Assembly (NCBI RefSeq): GCF_024585285.1
Contig: NZ_CP040755.1
Location: forward strand, 62,001 to 126,000
Direction of reading: 5' to 3'
DNA: 64,000 nt
Origin: Colwellia sp. M166
Lineage (GTDB): Bacteria > Pseudomonadota > Gammaproteobacteria > Enterobacterales > Alteromonadaceae
In this document: positions 1 to 9,719 of the stretch, one piece after another
How positions within the stretch are numbered: position 1 is the first letter of the stretch
Layout: each line of letters begins with the position of its first letter
The notes under the pieces: generated by a model
The model's database searches: none
Told to the model about the DNA's origin: nothing
The model's input: the letters and a program-made list of their open reading frames with translations, nothing else
Position numbers and translations under genes: made by a program

Positions 1-1
1 T

Positions 2-52
2 AAATATGTTCGCGATACAGTGTCATGGAAAAAACTGCCGGGGCGCGAGTAA
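2..52 (+). CDS. tsaB: TsaB C-terminal end (partial)
   Basis: Only the last 16 codons and the stop lie in the window. They read KYVRDTVSWKKLPGRE, very close to the C-terminus I recall for E. coli TsaB/YeaZ (YLRNNVAWKKLPGKE). TsaB is the partner of TsaD and TsaE in making the t6A modification of tRNA. In E. coli tsaB lies near fadD, and fadD follows here at 2.3 kb, which fits. The identification rests on this short tail alone. Confidence 0.7.
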   Translation, partial: KYVRDTVSWKKLPGRE

Positions 53-53
53 A

Positions 54-77
54 ATAACTTGATTGCTATCAAGTTAT
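54..77. other. Perfect stem-loop after tsaB
   Basis: Two 10-base arms (54-63 and 68-77) are perfectly complementary around the loop TGCT, starting two bases after the tsaB stop codon. There is no T-run, so it is a weak intrinsic terminator at best; it may instead stabilise the 3' end of the message. Confidence 0.5.
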
Positions 78-135
78 GCTTATCAAAATAAAAAATAGTT
101 TTCACCTTGACTAGAAATTTGTTAAATTAAACTTT

Positions 136-537
136 ATGCAAGTTAATAATTCCGCCAATTTTGTCTCCCAAGCGCCTATTGCTTTAGGGAATAATTCTTC
201 TGTACAAGCCCAAGAGCAGCGTGCAAGAGTAGCTGCGCGTGAAACGCAGAGCGCTGAAGAAAATAAAAGTCAAAATTCACAAGCTGATGTCGACACCCGC
301 CAGCGTCTCGATATTGATGAGCAGGTCATTGCTTTAATTGAGCGTGAGCAACCACCTCCTTATGGTAATGCTGGTAATAACAACGCACAACAAAGTAACC
401 AGCAAAACAGTTATAACAGCGCATATGATGCACCATCGAATCAAAATAAATTGGCAGTAGCCGCTTATCAATCGGTTGATACTCTTGCTGCGCGCGATAA
501 CATTGAACAAGTTTTTGGTGTTGATTTATTTGCCTAA
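136..537 (+). CDS. Hypothetical Asn/Gln-rich protein
   Basis: A 133-residue protein that I do not assign to a named family. It has no signal peptide or membrane segment. The middle is low-complexity and rich in Asn, Gln and Ser (residues about 70-105). The ends are more ordered, with a short conserved-looking tail around DNIEQVFGVDLFA. Short orphan proteins of this kind sit after tsaB in related marine bacteria, so it is probably a real but uncharacterised gene. It overlaps the start of the next gene. Confidence 0.55.
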   Translation: MQVNNSANFVSQAPIALGNNSSVQAQEQRARVAARETQSAEENKSQNSQADVDTRQRLDIDEQVIALIEREQPPPYGNAGNNNAQQSNQQNSYNSAYDAPSNQNKLAVAAYQSVDTLAARDNIEQVFGVDLFA

Positions 538-1234
538 TTCATCTGAGCAAAAACCTACAGTATCTTCTACAAAAAATGCTTTGAGCTTTCGCCAAAGATA
601 TCAATTCTGGCTGATGTTACTTACAGCATTTATTATTTTGCAACTGCCTTTCATTTCTATCCCCTTTAAGTGGTTAGAGAGTTATTTTCATGAGATTAGC
701 CACGGTTTAACGGCGTTACTCACCGGGGGAGACATTGTGCAGATCCAATTATTTCCTAACGGGGCAGGTTTGTGTACCACTCGTGGTGGCTCAGCCTTTT
801 TTATCAGTTTAATGGGCTATGGTGGCGCTATATTATGGGGCTGTTTATTCTTTTCTTTGGCATCTGTTCATCGTAAGGCTGCACAGGCTTTTTCGGTATT
901 ATTAGTGGCCTTATTAGCTGGTAGCATTCTTTTCTGGGTACGAGATTTATTAACCTTGTTTATTGTACTGGTACTGCTCAGTTTAGTGCTAGCTCAGTTA
1001 AAATACTCATCACAAAAATATCTTCAGACGCTACTAAAAATGACCGGACTATTAGTGTTAGCTAACAGTTTAATGAGTCCTTTGTATTTACTGGATGGTC
1101 AAGCACGAGGTGATGGTGCGGCTTTAGCTAATATTACCTACATTCCAGAAATAATATGGGTGTTACTGTGGTTTATTGCAGGGCTATTTGCAACATATCG
1201 CCTGAGTAAAGTATCGTTTGCTAGCAGATCTTAA
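518..1234 (+). CDS. M50-like integral membrane metallopeptidase
   Basis: Polytopic membrane protein carrying HEISH, the zinc-binding HExxH motif of M50 peptidases, just after the first membrane segment, and a later LLDGQARGDG stretch that may supply the third ligand. M50B-like proteins are putative intramembrane proteases; the substrate is unknown. The longest frame starts at 476, but that would overlap the preceding gene by 62 bases. GTG at 518 or TTG at 521/530 is more plausible, and no start has a good Shine-Dalgarno. It may be translationally coupled to the preceding gene. Confidence 0.7.
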   Translation: MLIYLPNSSEQKPTVSSTKNALSFRQRYQFWLMLLTAFIILQLPFISIPFKWLESYFHEISHGLTALLTGGDIVQIQLFPNGAGLCTTRGGSAFFISLMGYGGAILWGCLFFSLASVHRKAAQAFSVLLVALLAGSILFWVRDLLTLFIVLVLLSLVLAQLKYSSQKYLQTLLKMTGLLVLANSLMSPLYLLDGQARGDGAALANITYIPEIIWVLLWFIAGLFATYRLSKVSFASRS

Positions 1235-1268
1235 GGAGCTATAACTCCTTACTTAATAAAGGGTTTAT

Positions 1269-2132
1269 ATGTTAAATACTAGTGTCATGAAAGCCGTTAC
1301 ATTTAATGTTAATGGCCAAAATATTTGTGGTGTCAGTAATGGTAATGAACAACAGCCACTACTTTTATGCTTACATGGGTGGTTAGACAATGCGGCAAGC
1401 TTTCAGCCTTTGATACCTTATTTAAGTGATTATCATGTTATTGCCATCGATTGGCCAGGACATGGATTATCCAGTCATCGCAGCCTTGATGCACATTATC
1501 ATTTTTTGGACTGGGTCTATGATCTTATTGCTCTATTTCGCTCTCAGCAGTGGCAAGAAATTGATATTGTTGCCCACTCTATGGGAGCCATGGTAGCGTC
1601 TGCTTTTGCTGCGGCATTTCCCGAACATGTCAAATCCTTAACCTTAATTGATGCTATCGGTATTTTAACCTCGGATGCCAAAGAGAGCACAGCACAATTG
1701 CGCAAAGGACTATTAAGTCGTTTAACGCGTCATGCAAAGCCTAAAAACAAACATGCAAGTATTGAGTCTGCTGTTGCTGCTAGAGTGTCGGTGTCGGACT
1801 TAAAGGCTAAATATGCCGCTCTTATTGTTGAACGTGGTATTGAGCAGACTGACAATGGCTTTATTTGGCGTGCAGATAGCCGTTTACGCGCCACCTCACC
1901 GTACCGATTTACCTTGGCGCAAGCTAAACAGCTTATTACTGATATAACTGCACCAGTGCAACTGGTTTATGGCGATAAAGGCATGGAGATGGTTACAACC
2001 GGTTTAGCATGCTTTGGACCTCTGTATCAAAACCTACAGGTGCATAAATTATTGGGGGGCCACCATGTTCATATGGAACAAGCCGAGCAGACAGCGAAGT
2101 TAATTGCTCAACTTATTGAACAGAAAAAGTAA
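1269..2132 (+). CDS. Alpha/beta hydrolase
   Basis: A 287-residue cytosolic alpha/beta-hydrolase fold protein. Visible motifs are the oxyanion strand LCLHGWLDNAASF (around residue 35), the nucleophile elbow AHSMGAMVA (Ser in SMG) and a C-terminal catalytic His in GGHHVHME. An Asp in VYGDKGMEM is the likely third member. The substrate cannot be read from sequence; homologues are called esterases or MhpC-like hydrolases. AAAGGG lies upstream of the ATG. It sits directly ahead of fadD, as related hydrolases do in other Alteromonadales, which suggests acyl-ester chemistry but does not prove it. Confidence 0.8.
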   Translation: MLNTSVMKAVTFNVNGQNICGVSNGNEQQPLLLCLHGWLDNAASFQPLIPYLSDYHVIAIDWPGHGLSSHRSLDAHYHFLDWVYDLIALFRSQQWQEIDIVAHSMGAMVASAFAAAFPEHVKSLTLIDAIGILTSDAKESTAQLRKGLLSRLTRHAKPKNKHASIESAVAARVSVSDLKAKYAALIVERGIEQTDNGFIWRADSRLRATSPYRFTLAQAKQLITDITAPVQLVYGDKGMEMVTTGLACFGPLYQNLQVHKLLGGHHVHMEQAEQTAKLIAQLIEQKK

Positions 2133-2190
2133 CCAGAGATAAGATAAGGTTTTAGCCAGTTCATCTATAATAAGCGGAGTAATTATCTGT

Positions 2191-2216
2191 TAAATTTAAA
2201 CAAGTGTTTAAATTTA
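2191..2216. promoter_or_regulatory. Perfect 26-bp palindrome, PsrA-like operator
   Basis: Twelve-base arms TAAATTTAAACA and TGTTTAAATTTA flank a central AG. The core TTTAAAC-N4-GTTTAAA resembles the PsrA box of gammaproteobacterial fatty-acid regulation (TTCAAAC-N4-GTTTGAA type). It lies 75 bp upstream of fadD and touches the FadR-like site at its last base. Confidence 0.55.
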
Positions 2217-2230
2217 CTGGATCGACCAGT
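2216..2230. promoter_or_regulatory. FadR-like operator of fadD
   Basis: ACTGG-ATCGA-CCAGT is a perfect palindrome matching the core of the FadR operator (CTGGTCNGACCAG type). FadR normally represses fad genes and is released by long-chain acyl-CoA, so a site ahead of fadD is expected. Confidence 0.65.
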
Positions 2231-2290
2231 GAAAATTTGATAAAACGTATCATTAAAATTATGCATAAGAATTAAAAGAGGAAAGGCACA

Positions 2291-3946
2291 GTGGAAAAAA
2301 TTTGGCTTGAGAAGAGTTATCCTCCCGGCGTTCCATATGAAATTGACCCTGATAAGTACGCTTCCATTGTTGATATGTTTCATAAATATACCAAGATGTA
2401 TGCTGAGCGTTCAGCGTTTATTAATATGGGAGCGGAATTAAACTATCGTGAACTTGCTCAACAAGCCACTGACTTTGCTGCATATTTACAACAAGATCTC
2501 GGTTTAGTTAAAGGTGATAAATTTGCCATTATGGTACCTAACTGTTTGCAATACCCTATTGCACTCTTCGGCGCCTTGTTAGCTGGTTTAACCGTTGTTA
2601 ATGTTAATCCGTTATATACGCCACGTGAATTAGAGCATCAATTAAAAGATTCAAATACTAAAGCGATCTTAATTATTGAAAACTTTGCCAGTATTTTGGA
2701 AAAAGTTATTGAGAAAACGCCGGTGGAGAAAGTAATTCTTACTTCGCTTGGTGATCGTTTAGGTACCATTAAAGGTGCTATCGTTAACGGTGTTGTTAAA
2801 TACGTTAAAAAAATGGTGCCAGCCTTTAATCTTAGTAATGTTGAGCATTTTAATAAGGCGTTAGCGAAAGGGCATAAGTTAAGCTTTAGCCCTGTTGAGC
2901 TAAGTGGCGATGACTTAGCCTTTTTGCAATATACCGGTGGTACAACAGGTGTTTCAAAAGGCGCGATGTTAACGCACCGAAATATGGTGGCAAATTTAGA
3001 GCAAGCTAAAGCGGCAATTAAACCACAACTTGAAGAAGGTAAAGAATTAGTTGTTACCGCTTTACCGCTTTACCATATCTTTGCGTTAACCGCTAATTGC
3101 CTAACCTTTATTACCCTTGGTGGCACCAACTTATTGATCACTAATCCGCGTGATATGCCAGGTTTTGTCAAAGAGCTAAATAAATATAATTTTACCGCTA
3201 TTACCGGGGTAAATACGCTTTTTAATGGCTTGTTAAATACGCCAGGTTTTAGTGAACTCGACTTCTCTAATTTAAAATTATCGCTTGGCGGCGGCATGGC
3301 GGTACAACGCCCAGTCGCTGAAAAGTGGGAAACCGTGACGAAATCACGTTTACTTGAGGGCTATGGTTTGACGGAATGCGCGCCGCTGGTAACACTTTGC
3401 CCTTATAATCAACAACATTATACTGGCAGTATTGGCTTGCCAGCATCATCTACCGATATTCGTATTGTTAAAGAAGATGGTAGCGAAGCTGAAATTGGTG
3501 AGGCGGGTGAAATGTGGGTTAAAGGCCCACAAGTCATGAAAGGTTACTACAAACGCCAAGAAGCAACAGATGAAGTATTAAAAGATGGTTGGCTAGCAAC
3601 AGGTGATGTTGCTTGTATGGATGAAAATGGTTTCTTCAAAATTGTTGATCGTAAAAAAGATATGATAATTGTTTCTGGTTTTAATGTTTTTCCAAACGAA
3701 ATAGAAGAAGTTGTTGTCAGCCATGAAGGGGTATTAGAAGCCGCAGCTATAGGAGTACCTCATGAGGTTTCTGGTGAAATTGTAAAAATATTTGTTGTTC
3801 GTACCGATCCGAACTTAACGGAAAAAGCGTTAATTAAATATTGCCGTGAAAACTTAACGAATTATAAAGTACCAAAAATTGTTGAGTTCCGTGATGATTT
3901 ACCGAAAACCAATGTTGGTAAAATATTACGACGTGAATTACGTTAA
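2291..3946 (+). CDS. fadD: Long-chain fatty acid--CoA ligase
   Basis: A 551-residue adenylate-forming enzyme activating imported long-chain fatty acids to acyl-CoA for beta-oxidation, acting at the inner membrane face. The P-loop signature [12 protein letters not shown], the GYGLTECAP motif, the [21 protein letters not shown] hinge region and the C-terminal catalytic Lys in [10 protein letters not shown] are all present. Length and order match E. coli FadD. The start is GTG with AGAGGAAAGG upstream. Two palindromes in the promoter, one FadR-like and one PsrA-like, suggest fatty-acid responsive control. A bidirectional terminator follows. Confidence 0.95.
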   Translation: MEKIWLEKSYPPGVPYEIDPDKYASIVDMFHKYTKMYAERSAFINMGAELNYRELAQQATDFAAYLQQDLGLVKGDKFAIMVPNCLQYPIALFGALLAGLTVVNVNPLYTPRELEHQLKDSNTKAILIIENFASILEKVIEKTPVEKVILTSLGDRLGTIKGAIVNGVVKYVKKMVPAFNLSNVEHFNKALAKGHKLSFSPVELSGDDLAFLQYTGGTTGVSKGAMLTHRNMVANLEQAKAAIKPQLEEGKELVVTALPLYHIFALTANCLTFITLGGTNLLITNPRDMPGFVKELNKYNFTAITGVNTLFNGLLNTPGFSELDFSNLKLSLGGGMAVQRPVAEKWETVTKSRLLEGYGLTECAPLVTLCPYNQQHYTGSIGLPASSTDIRIVKEDGSEAEIGEAGEMWVKGPQVMKGYYKRQEATDEVLKDGWLATGDVACMDENGFFKIVDRKKDMIIVSGFNVFPNEIEEVVVSHEGVLEAAAIGVPHEVSGEIVKIFVVRTDPNLTEKALIKYCRENLTNYKVPKIVEFRDDLPKTNVGKILRRELR

Positions 3947-3976
3947 GCGCATTGTTTAGCAAATAAACGATCAACG

Positions 3977-4006
3977 AAAAAGGCCAACGTCATGTTGGCC
4001 TTTTTT
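3977..4006. terminator. Bidirectional intrinsic terminator
   Basis: AAGGCCAAC and GTTGGCCTT form a strong stem around GTCAT, flanked by A5 and T6, between convergent fadD and the SDR gene. Confidence 0.9.
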
Positions 4007-4100
4007 ATGTACTGAACTGCGTGCGATTTTTTCGATATTGCTACTTTTAGATTGAAGGATTTGGTTTTCCTAAAAGCAAGGGGAATTCAGTTTTATTCTG

Positions 4101-4841
4101 TTAACCCTGTGCGTTTAATCTCTGACCATTGACTGCCTTACTATCATCAGCCATCAGATATACGTAAAGTGGCATAATGTCAGCGGGCGATGCTATATTC
4201 GCTTTATTCTCAGCAGGGTAGGCACTTGAACGCATGTTGGTATTTGTCGCGCCAGGATTAATAGCATTTATGCGTAATGTGCTATTTTCATATTCATCAG
4301 CAATAACTTGCATCATACCTTCAGTGGCAAATTTAGACACGCTGTAGGCGCCCCAATAAGCTTTACCTTTATTACCAACACCTGATGAAGTAAATACCAG
4401 AGATGCATTGTCAGCTTTTAAAAGTTCCGGTATTAAAGCCTGAGTGAGTAAAAACTGTGCGTTAACGTTAACTTGCATAACATCTTGCCAGATTTGCTGA
4501 TGAATTTGATTAAAAGGTGTTAGCTCACCTAACATTGAAGCATTAAGCAATGCACCGTCTAACTGTCCAAACTGGTTCGCTATCGTCGCTGCTAAATCAA
4601 TATAATTTTGTTTTGTTGCTCCCTTGAAATCAAGTGGCACAATTGCCGGCTCTGGGTAGCCTTTATCTAGTATTTCGTCATAAACGGTTTCCAGTTTCGC
4701 GACAGTTTTGCCTAATAAAATGACCGTTGCGCCTAGTTCGGCATAGGTTAATGCCGCTTGGCGACCAATGCCTGCACCTGCACCGGTAACTAAAATGGTT
4801 TTATTTGCTAGAATTTGTGGGGTAATTGAATAGTCAAACAT
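4101..4841 (-). CDS. yciK: YciK family SDR oxidoreductase
   Basis: A 246-residue short-chain dehydrogenase/reductase. The N-terminal nucleotide site reads TGAGAGIGRQ, the structural NAS motif is in LLNASMLGE, and the catalytic set is Ser in TSSG with Tyr and Lys in YSVSK. Length and N-terminus (FDY...LANKTILVTGAG) match E. coli YciK, whose physiological substrate is not established. It converges with fadD across a shared terminator. Confidence 0.85.
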   Translation of the reverse strand: MFDYSITPQILANKTILVTGAGAGIGRQAALTYAELGATVILLGKTVAKLETVYDEILDKGYPEPAIVPLDFKGATKQNYIDLAATIANQFGQLDGALLNASMLGELTPFNQIHQQIWQDVMQVNVNAQFLLTQALIPELLKADNASLVFTSSGVGNKGKAYWGAYSVSKFATEGMMQVIADEYENSTLRINAINPGATNTNMRSSAYPAENKANIASPADIMPLYVYLMADDSKAVNGQRLNAQG

Positions 4842-4895
4842 ATGATTAGTTGCTAAAAAAATTTGTTAATAATTCTACTACTTTGTCAGCTATAT

Positions 4896-4913
4896 TGACG
4901 AGTGTTTTCGTCA
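4896..4913. other. Small inverted repeat upstream of lipase
   Basis: TGACGA and TCGTCA flank a 6-base spacer in the 280-bp divergent region between the SDR and lipase genes. It could be an operator for either gene; no regulator family is recognised. Confidence 0.35.
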
Positions 4914-4992
4914 GTAAAGTGCATTTGCTGAGGAAAAACTGCGAATAAATCAAAAAATCACTAGCACTTGATCTATTCTTGAGTTAAGTTTG

Positions 4993-5007
4993 ACTGGTCG
5001 AACAAGT
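4993..5007. promoter_or_regulatory. Possible FadR-like operator of the lipase gene
   Basis: ACTGGTCGAACAAGT resembles the FadR operator, with a perfect left half (ACTGGTC) and a degenerate right half. It lies about 115 bp before the lipase start, where fatty-acid dependent control would make sense. Confidence 0.4.
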
Positions 5008-5121
5008 TGATGGTAGTACTAGGATAAGTATGAAAATCAACAATAAGAACGAAAAATAATAAATATATTCTTAAACACATAGTTAGGTATATACATAAAG
5101 ACTAGTCCGTGGGGAGATAAA

Positions 5122-7560
5122 ATGAATAAGCTAGTACTCAGTCTCGCAATAGCCAGTACATTAGGTTTAAGTGCTTGTGGCGATGAAACCATCAAAGATG
5201 TTGAAAATGAAGTTGTTGAAAACGGTCCTGCCATCACACCATCAGCTCGTGTTAAATTTGATCCAGCTGCTGGCGCTGCCGGACTTTCTATTCCGAATGA
5301 TTTGATTTTTTCTGGTACCGTAGATGGTACATTAGAAATCCCCGTTGCTGATCCAACCGATGGCTCTGATCCCTTTGTTGCTATTAGCGCACTTGACGGT
5401 TGGTCAATATCTCAACCTTTTTCTCTGGCCATTGAGTTTCCTGCGGGTACTTCGCTAGACAGCGATAGTGCCTCAGAGCCCGCTTCAGTGCGCATTTTTG
5501 AAACAATCATGGGGGGCGATGCTAATGATAGTGATTGTGCAAGTGTTACCCGCGGTTTAGCCTGTAAAGTTGTTGGTGAACTCGTTTTTGGTCAGCATTT
5601 TGTTACACAAAAATCAGGTGACAATGTGGTCGTTGTCCCGACCCAACCACTTAAGGCTGAAACGACTTACGTTATGGTGATGACAAATAATCTTCGTGAC
5701 GATAATGGTAAAGCTGTTGCTGGCTCGACAACCTATGAATTAGCACGCCAAGATATTAATACGTTACCGCTAGGCAGTGCTTCACAATTGGTACTGCAGG
5801 GTGCAGTGAATAGCTACGAAGCTGCTGTTGTTGCCGCTGGTGTTGATAGCGATAGTATTATTTATAGTGCTGCAATGACGACACAATCAACGACGCGGGT
5901 ATTAAGTACCGTTAAAGCTGTTATGGCTAAAGTTGCTTTACCGCAAATGATTGCTGATGCTCAGCAAGGTATTCCTGCGATTGGTGTCGCTGATACCGGT
6001 ATGTCAGTTGCTAACGTTTTAGGTGATGCTATTCCTGCATCATTAGTTCCGTTATATTCAGCAGCGAATTATATTCAAGGTTCAATTACGCTACCTTATT
6101 ACTCAGCTTTACCGTCAGCAGAAAACGCATTAGCACCGGTTAATGATTGGTGGCGTGCCCGTTGTGACTCAGGGGCGACACTTGCAGGTTTAGCAGCGGC
6201 GAATCCAGGGTTGATCCCGGCAGGTCCATTAGATGCTAACGATGGTTTTTGTATGGAGTTTGGCTTGCGTGATTTAAGCTCTAGTTCGAACCCTGCCATA
6301 GCGGAGATTGATACTGAGCGTAACTTAACTAAGTTCAACCCCATTCCAGCAACCAGTGCCATGTTGCCAATTGATGTGCAAATGACCACACCTGATTTGA
6401 CTGTTGCCAATGCAGTTCGTGCAAGCATGAATTTACCAGCATTAGAAGAGCCTGCAAACGGTTGGCCAGTGGCAATACTAGTGCATGGCATTACCTCAAC
6501 CAAAGAGCAGATGTTACCTATTACCGGTTTACTGTCGTTATATGGTATCGCTACGATAGCTATTGACCAACCATTACACGGTAGTCGCGGTTTTGATCTT
6601 GATCCAACTAATCCAGGTGATGAGATTAACACCAGTACGGTTTCAACATTACATTATGTTAATTTAGGTAGTATGTTGACCATGCGTGATAATACACGCC
6701 AAAGTACCGCTGATTTACTAGGTTTACGTTTAGGCATGAACTTTTTAGGCAGTGCAGATAACAGCGTTAAAATTGATAGCAGTAAAGTACATCTGTTAGG
6801 GCATTCGTTAGGTGGTATCTATGGTATGAATACCGTGGGGTTAGCCAATACACCATTAGATCCTCAAGTTGATGGTTTATTTAAAATCTCTAGTACCTCA
6901 TTAGCGATGCCAGGTTTAATGTTAGCGAATTTTGGTATTGAATCCCCAGCATTTGAAGCTTTAGCGAAGTCAAATTTAACTTATTCACTAAGTGAGGATT
7001 TTAAAGCTTTAGTTGATTCACAATATCCATTGGATGACAAAGGTCGCTCAACGGCAACTCAAGAGGAATTAGAAACACTTTATTCAACTTTTTATGATGC
7101 TATAACCGGCGAACAACGAGCAACCTTAGATGCTGGTTTTGCCCAGTTTACTTTTGCGGCACAAACGGTAACGGATTCAGGTGACCCTATTGCTTATGTA
7201 CAAGCACTGGCAGCGACACAAACACCGACACATCTTATTGAAGTTGTGGGTAACGGTGTTGATAACCTTTCAGACCAAACCGTCACTAATACAGCACCAT
7301 TTACTCCTATGGGCGGAACTGAGCCTGCCATTGCTTTCTTAGGCCTGCAAGGTGTAAGTGAAGATACAAATGGCTCTGGCGTGGTTAGGTTTGTTAATGG
7401 CCATCACAGCTCTATTCTTGACCCACGACCTAATGCTGCATCACCAGATGCTGTCTTGAGTGCTCGTGCGACACAAGAAATGCAAACACAGGTGGCAACA
7501 TTCTTTGCTTCAATGGGACAATTAATTAAAATTACTGACCCTGAAGTTGTAAAACAATAG
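5122..7560 (+). CDS. VolA/Pla-1/cef family extracellular lipase lipoprotein
   Basis: An 812-residue surface or secreted lipoprotein. The signal peptide ends in the lipobox LSAC (Cys at about residue 19), followed by GDE. Half-way is an alpha/beta-hydrolase domain with the oxyanion region VHGITSTKEQ, nucleophile elbow GHSLGG (about residue 560) and a late His in NGHHSSILDP. Architecture and length match the Vibrio VolA/Aeromonas Pla-1 lysophospholipase/lipase family, which releases fatty acids from exogenous phospholipids. Nearby fadD and a FadR-like box fit a scavenging role. GGGGAG precedes the ATG, and a terminator follows. Confidence 0.88.
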   Translation: MNKLVLSLAIASTLGLSACGDETIKDVENEVVENGPAITPSARVKFDPAAGAAGLSIPNDLIFSGTVDGTLEIPVADPTDGSDPFVAISALDGWSISQPFSLAIEFPAGTSLDSDSASEPASVRIFETIMGGDANDSDCASVTRGLACKVVGELVFGQHFVTQKSGDNVVVVPTQPLKAETTYVMVMTNNLRDDNGKAVAGSTTYELARQDINTLPLGSASQLVLQGAVNSYEAAVVAAGVDSDSIIYSAAMTTQSTTRVLSTVKAVMAKVALPQMIADAQQGIPAIGVADTGMSVANVLGDAIPASLVPLYSAANYIQGSITLPYYSALPSAENALAPVNDWWRARCDSGATLAGLAAANPGLIPAGPLDANDGFCMEFGLRDLSSSSNPAIAEIDTERNLTKFNPIPATSAMLPIDVQMTTPDLTVANAVRASMNLPALEEPANGWPVAILVHGITSTKEQMLPITGLLSLYGIATIAIDQPLHGSRGFDLDPTNPGDEINTSTVSTLHYVNLGSMLTMRDNTRQSTADLLGLRLGMNFLGSADNSVKIDSSKVHLLGHSLGGIYGMNTVGLANTPLDPQVDGLFKISSTSLAMPGLMLANFGIESPAFEALAKSNLTYSLSEDFKALVDSQYPLDDKGRSTATQEELETLYSTFYDAITGEQRATLDAGFAQFTFAAQTVTDSGDPIAYVQALAATQTPTHLIEVVGNGVDNLSDQTVTNTAPFTPMGGTEPAIAFLGLQGVSEDTNGSGVVRFVNGHHSSILDPRPNAASPDAVLSARATQEMQTQVATFFASMGQLIKITDPEVVKQ

Positions 7561-7581
7561 TTAAATTAACTTATGTTTAAT

Positions 7582-7606
7582 AAAGCCCTCATATGAGGGC
7601 TTTTTT
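7582..7606 (+). terminator. Intrinsic terminator of the lipase gene
   Basis: AAGCCCTCAT/ATGAGGGCTT stem followed by T6, 22 bp after the stop. The remaining approximately 250 bp to sohB shows no further gene. Confidence 0.9.
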
Positions 7607-7860
7607 ATATCTAATCAACAGGGTTTAGCTTTGTATTATTTGACGCTAGCTATGGATAAAAGACATTATTGGTATTAAACCCCTATATATTGCTGCAATA
7701 TCCAGAGTTATTAATACTACTGAGTAACTTTTTTACATAATTGGCTATTGGCCCTTTTTTTATAAACTATATCCCCCATATTGTTAGATATCATAATTTT
7801 AGAAATTAAAGCGCAACAGTAAAGCTAACGTGAGTTAGTTTGTCAGTTAGGAGAGACACA

Positions 7861-8910
7861 TTGGAATTTTTGTATGAATACGGCTTGTTTTTAGCTAAAA
7901 CTATCACTTTTGTCATTGCAGTTATTGCCATTATTATTGCTATTGCCTCATCAGCAATGAAACAAGGTGGAAAGAAAGGTGAGTTAGAGGTAACTGATTT
8001 ATCAGAGCAATATCTTGAAGTTGAAGAAGATATTACCCATCATTTACTTTCGAAAGAAGAATTTAAAGAAAAAGAAAAACAAGATAAAAAAGCGGCTAAA
8101 GAGCAAGCAAAACTCGAGAAGAAAGCCAATAAATCCGGTGAAGATAAACCAGCGTCGTTACCTCGTTTATTTGTTGTCGATTTTAATGGCAGTATAGATG
8201 CCAAAGAAGTGAGCTCTTTACGTGAAGAGATAAGTGCAATTTTAACCGTAGCAAAACCAACTGATGAAGTGTTTGTTCGTTTAGAAAGTGGCGGTGGCAT
8301 GGTACACGGTTATGGTTTAGCATCATCACAACTTGATCGTATTCGTCAGCATAATATTCCACTGACTGCTTCGGTTGACAAAGTGGCCGCGAGTGGTGGC
8401 TATATGATGGCCTGTGTTGCTAATAAAATTGTATCGGCGCCTTTTGCCATTATTGGTTCTATTGGTGTTATTGCTCAAGTACCTAATTTTAATAAGCTAT
8501 TAAAGAAAAATGATGTTGATTTTGAGCAGTTCACTGCTGGTGAATTTAAACGCACGGTGACTATGTTCGGTGAAAATACCGACAAAGGTCGTGAAAAATT
8601 CATTGAAGAGCTAGAAGAAACCCATATATTATTTAAAAACTTTGTTAGTGAACATCGTCCAAGTCTTGATATTGCAAAGGTGGCAACGGGCGAACATTGG
8701 TTTGGTACGCAAGCAAAAGATTTAGGCCTTGTTGATGAATTACAAACCAGTGATGATTATCTGCAAGCTCGTGCTAAATCCCATAAGTTAGTGCAAATAA
8801 AATATGCGACGAAAAAAGGTTTAGCTGAAAAGTTTTCAAAAGCAGCTTCGTTGTCGTTTGACGCAATAATGAGTAAGGTTTGGCAGAATAACCGCATTTT
8901 TCCTAGTTAA
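7861..8910 (+). CDS. sohB: Inner-membrane S49 serine protease SohB
   Basis: S49-family peptidase anchored by an N-terminal membrane helix, with the catalytic domain in the periplasm. The nucleophile Ser lies in VAASGGYMMAC and the general-base Lys probably in GEFKRTVTMFGE. A Lys/Glu-rich charged linker occupies about residues 50-95. The frame can be extended to TTG at 7840, but TTG at 7861 gives MEFLYEYGLFLAKT, like E. coli SohB, and has AGGAGAG five bases upstream. Its role is membrane-protein quality control. tpm follows after 30 bp, perhaps in one transcript. Confidence 0.9.
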   Translation: MEFLYEYGLFLAKTITFVIAVIAIIIAIASSAMKQGGKKGELEVTDLSEQYLEVEEDITHHLLSKEEFKEKEKQDKKAAKEQAKLEKKANKSGEDKPASLPRLFVVDFNGSIDAKEVSSLREEISAILTVAKPTDEVFVRLESGGGMVHGYGLASSQLDRIRQHNIPLTASVDKVAASGGYMMACVANKIVSAPFAIIGSIGVIAQVPNFNKLLKKNDVDFEQFTAGEFKRTVTMFGENTDKGREKFIEELEETHILFKNFVSEHRPSLDIAKVATGEHWFGTQAKDLGLVDELQTSDDYLQARAKSHKLVQIKYATKKGLAEKFSKAASLSFDAIMSKVWQNNRIFPS

Positions 8911-8940
8911 TTTATCAAATTAAGTTTTTGGGCGAAATAA

Positions 8941-9594
8941 ATGAAAAGTGGCTTTTGGCATAACTGTTGGGAACGCAATAAGCTTGGTTTCCACCAAGAT
9001 GATGTGCATCCGCTATTAACTCAATACTTTACTGACTTGATCTTAGCTTCTGATCAGCATGTATTTGTGCCGCTATGTGGTAAAACGCATGACATGGCTT
9101 ATTTAGCACAGTATATGCGAGTAACGGGCAGTGAATTAAGTGACATCGCTTGTCGGGACTTCTTTATCGACAATGATATTGAATATCAAAAGCAAACGTT
9201 TGGCGAGTTTAAGCAATACTCTGCTGATCAGCTGACATTATACCAAGGTGATTTTTTTAAGCTCTGGGCGGATGCTATCAATAAAGTCGATTGGATATAT
9301 GATCGTGCAGCATTAATAGCACTGCCTCCGGTAATGCAAGTGCAATATGCAAATCATTTGCAAACATTTTTTTCTTCAAATACCCGTTTATTTTTAGTCA
9401 CCGTTGAGTTTCCTAGCGAGCAATTAACGGGTCCACCATTTTCACTTAATAGCGTCGATGTTAAATGCTTGTTCTCCGGCTTTAGTGTTGAATGTATTGC
9501 CAACCATGAACTTGATAATAAACGTTTTGCGCAACGTAGATTTGAGGTCGATTACCTACGAGAAAAGCTCTATATTATTAAAAAGCTAGATTAG
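8941..9594 (+). CDS. tpm: Thiopurine S-methyltransferase
   Basis: A 217-residue SAM-dependent methyltransferase of the TPMT family. It opens with FWHNCWERNKLGFHQDDVHP, the family's N-terminal signature. The SAM-binding segment FVPLCGKTHDMAYL and a GSELSD acidic loop follow. Bacterial homologues methylate thiopurines and oxyanions such as selenite and tellurite; the natural substrate here is unknown. It follows sohB and ends before a strong terminator. Confidence 0.92.
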   Translation: MKSGFWHNCWERNKLGFHQDDVHPLLTQYFTDLILASDQHVFVPLCGKTHDMAYLAQYMRVTGSELSDIACRDFFIDNDIEYQKQTFGEFKQYSADQLTLYQGDFFKLWADAINKVDWIYDRAALIALPPVMQVQYANHLQTFFSSNTRLFLVTVEFPSEQLTGPPFSLNSVDVKCLFSGFSVECIANHELDNKRFAQRRFEVDYLREKLYIIKKLD

Positions 9595-9633
9595 CATTAG
9601 GATGTTTTGTGCTAGGTGCTATTGATAAGTCAG

Positions 9634-9670
9634 GTAACAAAAAAGGTGCCATAAGCACCTTTTTTGTTAC
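9634..9670. terminator. Strong bidirectional terminator
   Basis: A perfect 16-base stem (9634-9649 with 9655-9670) flanked by A and T runs, between convergent tpm and the small exported protein gene. Confidence 0.92.
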
Positions 9671-9719
9671 GAGCATTAATTCTAGAGAAATTGATGCACT
9701 GTAGTTGGGTAAAGCTAGT

